DNA of 64,000 bases from Pelagibacteraceae bacterium AG-349-O05 (lineage in GTDB: Bacteria; Pseudomonadota; Alphaproteobacteria; Pelagibacterales; Pelagibacteraceae). The stretch lies in NCBI GenBank assembly GCA_003281005.1, contig QCDE01000001.1:1-64000 (forward strand). The letters run 5' to 3'. A program made the translations under genes and the position numbers. Positions 61,531-64,000 of the stretch are shown piece after piece. The notes beneath the pieces were generated by a model, which made no database searches, was not told the origin of the DNA, and worked only from the letters and a program-made list of their open reading frames with translations. Positions within the stretch are counted from its first letter, which is position 1; every line of letters starts with the position of its first letter.

Positions 61531-61977
61531 TTAATTATTTAGAGATATTCCTTTTAACCACTCACTGACCTCATTTTCATAATGTTCTTTTTTCCAAATA
61601 GGAGATCTTTTTTTAATTTCTTCAATTATATATCTAGATAACACAAAAGCTTGATCTCTATGTTTACAAGCTACACCAATAATGATGCTTTTTTCTTTTA
61701 AACCCACATATCCTTTAACATGCTCAATAAATACTGATTTTTCTTTAATATTTAGCTTGTTATCAGCTTCTTCATAAATTTCTTCAAAACTTTTTATAAC
61801 CATACTTTCTTTGGCATCATAGGTAATACCAGTAACTGTTTTATTTTCATTTAAATCTCTTACAGTCCCAACAAAATATATTACAGCACCAAATTTCGAT
61901 TGATTTAAAAAATTTTCTGCTTTTGAAATTTCTATCTTCTCATTTTTTGAAGCATCAATAATTTTAGTATGTAGCAT
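61531..61977 (-). CDS. moaE: Molybdopterin synthase large subunit
   Basis: GAVIYFVGTVRDLN; KHRDQAFVLSRYIIEEIKKRSPIWKKEHYE. Confidence 0.95.
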   Translation of the reverse strand: MLHTKIIDASKNEKIEISKAENFLNQSKFGAVIYFVGTVRDLNENKTVTGITYDAKESMVIKSFEEIYEEADNKLNIKEKSVFIEHVKGYVGLKEKSIIIGVACKHRDQAFVLSRYIIEEIKKRSPIWKKEHYENEVSEWLKGISLNN

Positions 61978-62246
61978 TAACCACCTCCTATAGGAGGTAT
62001 AATGCTAAAGTTTTGTTTTTTAACTATTTTATAATTGTCTGAGACAATTTTATCATCAGACGAACAAAAAGCTGATGATTTAATAATTTTTTTAAAAGTT
62101 TCATTTCCTTTAAATTTCATATCAATAAACTCTATCATTTGGTTTCTAAGATCTTTTATTGAGGAATTTTCAATTAATTCAAAGTCTAAATGAGATTTAG
62201 TACTAAATTCTCTAGCTGCGCCAAATAATTCAACTGATATTTTCAT
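61977..62246 (-). CDS. moaD: Molybdopterin synthase sulfur carrier subunit
   Basis: FGAAREFS; C-terminal IIPPIGGG. Confidence 0.93.
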   Translation of the reverse strand: MKISVELFGAAREFSTKSHLDFELIENSSIKDLRNQMIEFIDMKFKGNETFKKIIKSSAFCSSDDKIVSDNYKIVKKQNFSIIPPIGGG

Positions 62247-62791
62247 TAAAAAATATTTTTTAAAAAATCTGGGAGACCATCAGGGTTTTTCCATAATCCA
62301 CTTTTTCCACCTTCTTTAATTAATAATTTTACGTTATCAATTTTAAGATGTGGATTTACTATTTTGCTTAAATCATAAATTGTGATTAAGGCAGAGTTAA
62401 CACCCATTATAGCTTCCATTTCTACACCTGTTTTTGCTACTGCAGAAACTACGCAAAACACTTCTAATGAACTGTCTAATTCATTCATAATTACTTTAGT
62501 AGCCGTATGGTCAATTGGAAGTGGGTGACATAGAGGAATAAGTTCACTTGTTTTTTTTACACCCAACACAGCTGATACCTCAGCTAAAGTAATAGGATCT
62601 CCTTTAGGCATCTTCTTATTTTTAATTAGATCAAAAACCTCTTTTCCAACATAAATTTTACCTGACGCAAGTGCTCTTCTGAAAGTTTCTTTTTTTGAAG
62701 AAACATCAACCATATTGAAAGAGTTTTTTTGAAATATTTCTTTCGCCCAATCTTTAAGCTCTTCTTGATTTATAATTTTTAATTTTGACAT
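62246..62791 (-). CDS. moaC: Cyclic pyranopterin monophosphate synthase
   Basis: LIPLCHPLPIDHTATKV; KTGVEMEAIMGVNSALITIYDLSK. Confidence 0.97.
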   Translation of the reverse strand: MSKLKIINQEELKDWAKEIFQKNSFNMVDVSSKKETFRRALASGKIYVGKEVFDLIKNKKMPKGDPITLAEVSAVLGVKKTSELIPLCHPLPIDHTATKVIMNELDSSLEVFCVVSAVAKTGVEMEAIMGVNSALITIYDLSKIVNPHLKIDNVKLLIKEGGKSGLWKNPDGLPDFLKNIF

Positions 62792-63783
62792 TAGCCACCC
62801 GTGGTAGATAAATTTTTAGTTAAACCAGTTTCGCCTAGTTCCAAATGGTGAGATTCTTTTTTAAATTTCATTTGACCCATTATAAGATCTTGTAATTCTT
62901 CAATTTGATCATCTTTTTGTAATAAATGTCTTATACTTATTCCAGTATTTCCAAATAGGCATAATCTAAGATCTCCTCTTGATGTAATTCTTAATCTGTT
63001 ACAGCTTCTACAAAAATCTTTAGAGTAGGGCGCTATAATTCCAAATTTCCCTTTGTATTCTGGATTGATATAATTTAGTGACGGCCCTGCATCTTTACCT
63101 AAGGTTTGATAAATCCAATTATTTTTATTTAAGTAATCTTTGAAAATTTTTGAAGATACATGATATTTTTTAAAATAATCTAGGTTATCGCCTGTTTGCA
63201 TTAGTTCTATATATCGAAAATCTACTTTATTCTTCTTTATAAATTCTCCCCAAGACTCAAAATCTTTTTCTGATGCATTTATTCTATTTAAAAGAACTGC
63301 ATTAATCTTAATATTTTCAAAATTTAAATCTTGAAGGATGTTAATTCCTTTTAAAATCTCTGGTAATCGATCATGACCTGTAACATTTTTGAATGTATTT
63401 CTATCTAGACTATCAATGCTAATATTAATGCCGTTTAAGCCACTATCTACTAACATCTTTGCTTTTTCATCTAAACGATAACCGTTTGTGGTAATTACAA
63501 CTTTTTTTATTCCAGCTTCATCTTTTAAGATCTTGATTATATCAAAAAAATCTTTTCTTACCGTTGGTTCACCTCCAGTAAGTCTAATTTTACATACACC
63601 TAATTTTGAAAAAACTTTTGCTAGACGTCTAATTTCCTCTAAGTGAAGAAATTTTCTATTATCGCTTTTATCAATTTGATATCCATTTGGTAAACAATAC
63701 CCACACTTAAAATTACATACATCGGTAATTGAAAGTCTTATATATGGAAAAGTTCTTCCAAAGCTATCTCTTAATATATTCAT
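62791..63783 (-). CDS. moaA: GTP 3',8-cyclase
   Basis: Radical SAM CNFKCGYC; CRSCNRLRITSRGDLRLCLF; C-terminal TTGG. Confidence 0.97.
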   Translation of the reverse strand: MNILRDSFGRTFPYIRLSITDVCNFKCGYCLPNGYQIDKSDNRKFLHLEEIRRLAKVFSKLGVCKIRLTGGEPTVRKDFFDIIKILKDEAGIKKVVITTNGYRLDEKAKMLVDSGLNGINISIDSLDRNTFKNVTGHDRLPEILKGINILQDLNFENIKINAVLLNRINASEKDFESWGEFIKKNKVDFRYIELMQTGDNLDYFKKYHVSSKIFKDYLNKNNWIYQTLGKDAGPSLNYINPEYKGKFGIIAPYSKDFCRSCNRLRITSRGDLRLCLFGNTGISIRHLLQKDDQIEELQDLIMGQMKFKKESHHLELGETGLTKNLSTTGG

Positions 63784-63837
63784 TTAAGTTAAAGCTATCA
63801 TAATTAATAAAATTAATCATGATAGAATTAACTTAAA
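63783..63837 (-). promoter_or_regulatory. Long imperfect hairpin ending at the moaA start codon
   Basis: 26-nt arms (63783-63808 / 63812-63837) around a 3-nt loop, with two mismatches and one position that is G.U on the moaA-strand RNA. Confidence 0.7.
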
Positions 63838-63846
63838 AATCTAGCT

Positions 63847-64000
63847 TTAACCTGCTGGTTTATAATTAGCCATAGCCTTTGATGCCATGCCAGCAGCTTT
63901 ACCCATATCCATTTCTTCTAATATGGTAAAATTTGTTATAGCTCCAGAAGCTTCAACTGCTAGCTTAACTGCTGCTGCGCCTTCAAATCCAATACTACCA
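63847..64000 (-). CDS. Partial CDS, probable GYD-domain protein (C-terminus)
   Basis: Minus frame GSIGFEGAAAVKLAVEASGAITNFTILEEMDMGKAAGMASKAMANYKPAG*; runs off the right edge. Confidence 0.5.
   Translation of the reverse strand, partial: GSIGFEGAAAVKLAVEASGAITNFTILEEMDMGKAAGMASKAMANYKPAG

Noticed and set aside
1-64000. tRNA/rRNA genes, CRISPR arrays, IS elements or prophage
   Set aside because: By-eye search found no T-loop/acceptor structures, regular repeat-spacer arrays, transposases or phage structural genes; nearly all sequence is accounted for by conserved coding genes.

Overview
This is an AT-rich, very tightly packed chromosomal segment that looks like SAR11 / Candidatus Pelagibacterales (Alphaproteobacteria). 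The assignment rests on gene content, gene order and codon composition read by eye; no database search was run. I see no CRISPR array, IS element, prophage, rRNA or tRNA. Left to right it carries: gshA (partial), an HD-domain protein, purF-cvpA, an RND/MMPL exporter, dnaB, rplI-rpsR-rpsF, fabD-fabG-acpP-gmk, rsmA-pdxA-surA-lptD-lptG-lptF, pepA-ndk, purN-purM, a DUF2066 protein, hda-aspS, an orphan NrdJ-like domain protein, NDUFA12 and DUF2155 proteins, accC-accB-aroQ, thiS-thiG, rne, mrcA, prfB with a programmed +1 frameshift, an AsmA-like protein, tyrS, anmK, iscR-sufBCDS-sufU-sufT-sufA, a small unannotated ORF, glnA, and a molybdenum-centred block (moaB, form II CODH-like coxG-S-L-M, split XdhC/CoxI, MocA-like, msrPQ, moaEDCA). 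Most worth following up: (i) the molybdenum block with its form II CoxL motif and a long hairpin ending at the moaA start codon; (ii) a near-consensus IscR type 1 site over the iscR-suf promoter; (iii) the prfB recoding site missed by the ORF track; (iv) a likely leaderless small ORF next to glnA with repeats in its promoter; (v) convergent gene pairs that nearly all overlap at their stops; (vi) an orphan NrdJ-like protein without catalytic cysteines; (vii) an HD-domain protein resembling PhnZ-type diiron oxygenases. I cannot claim any of these is a wholly new system from sequence alone.
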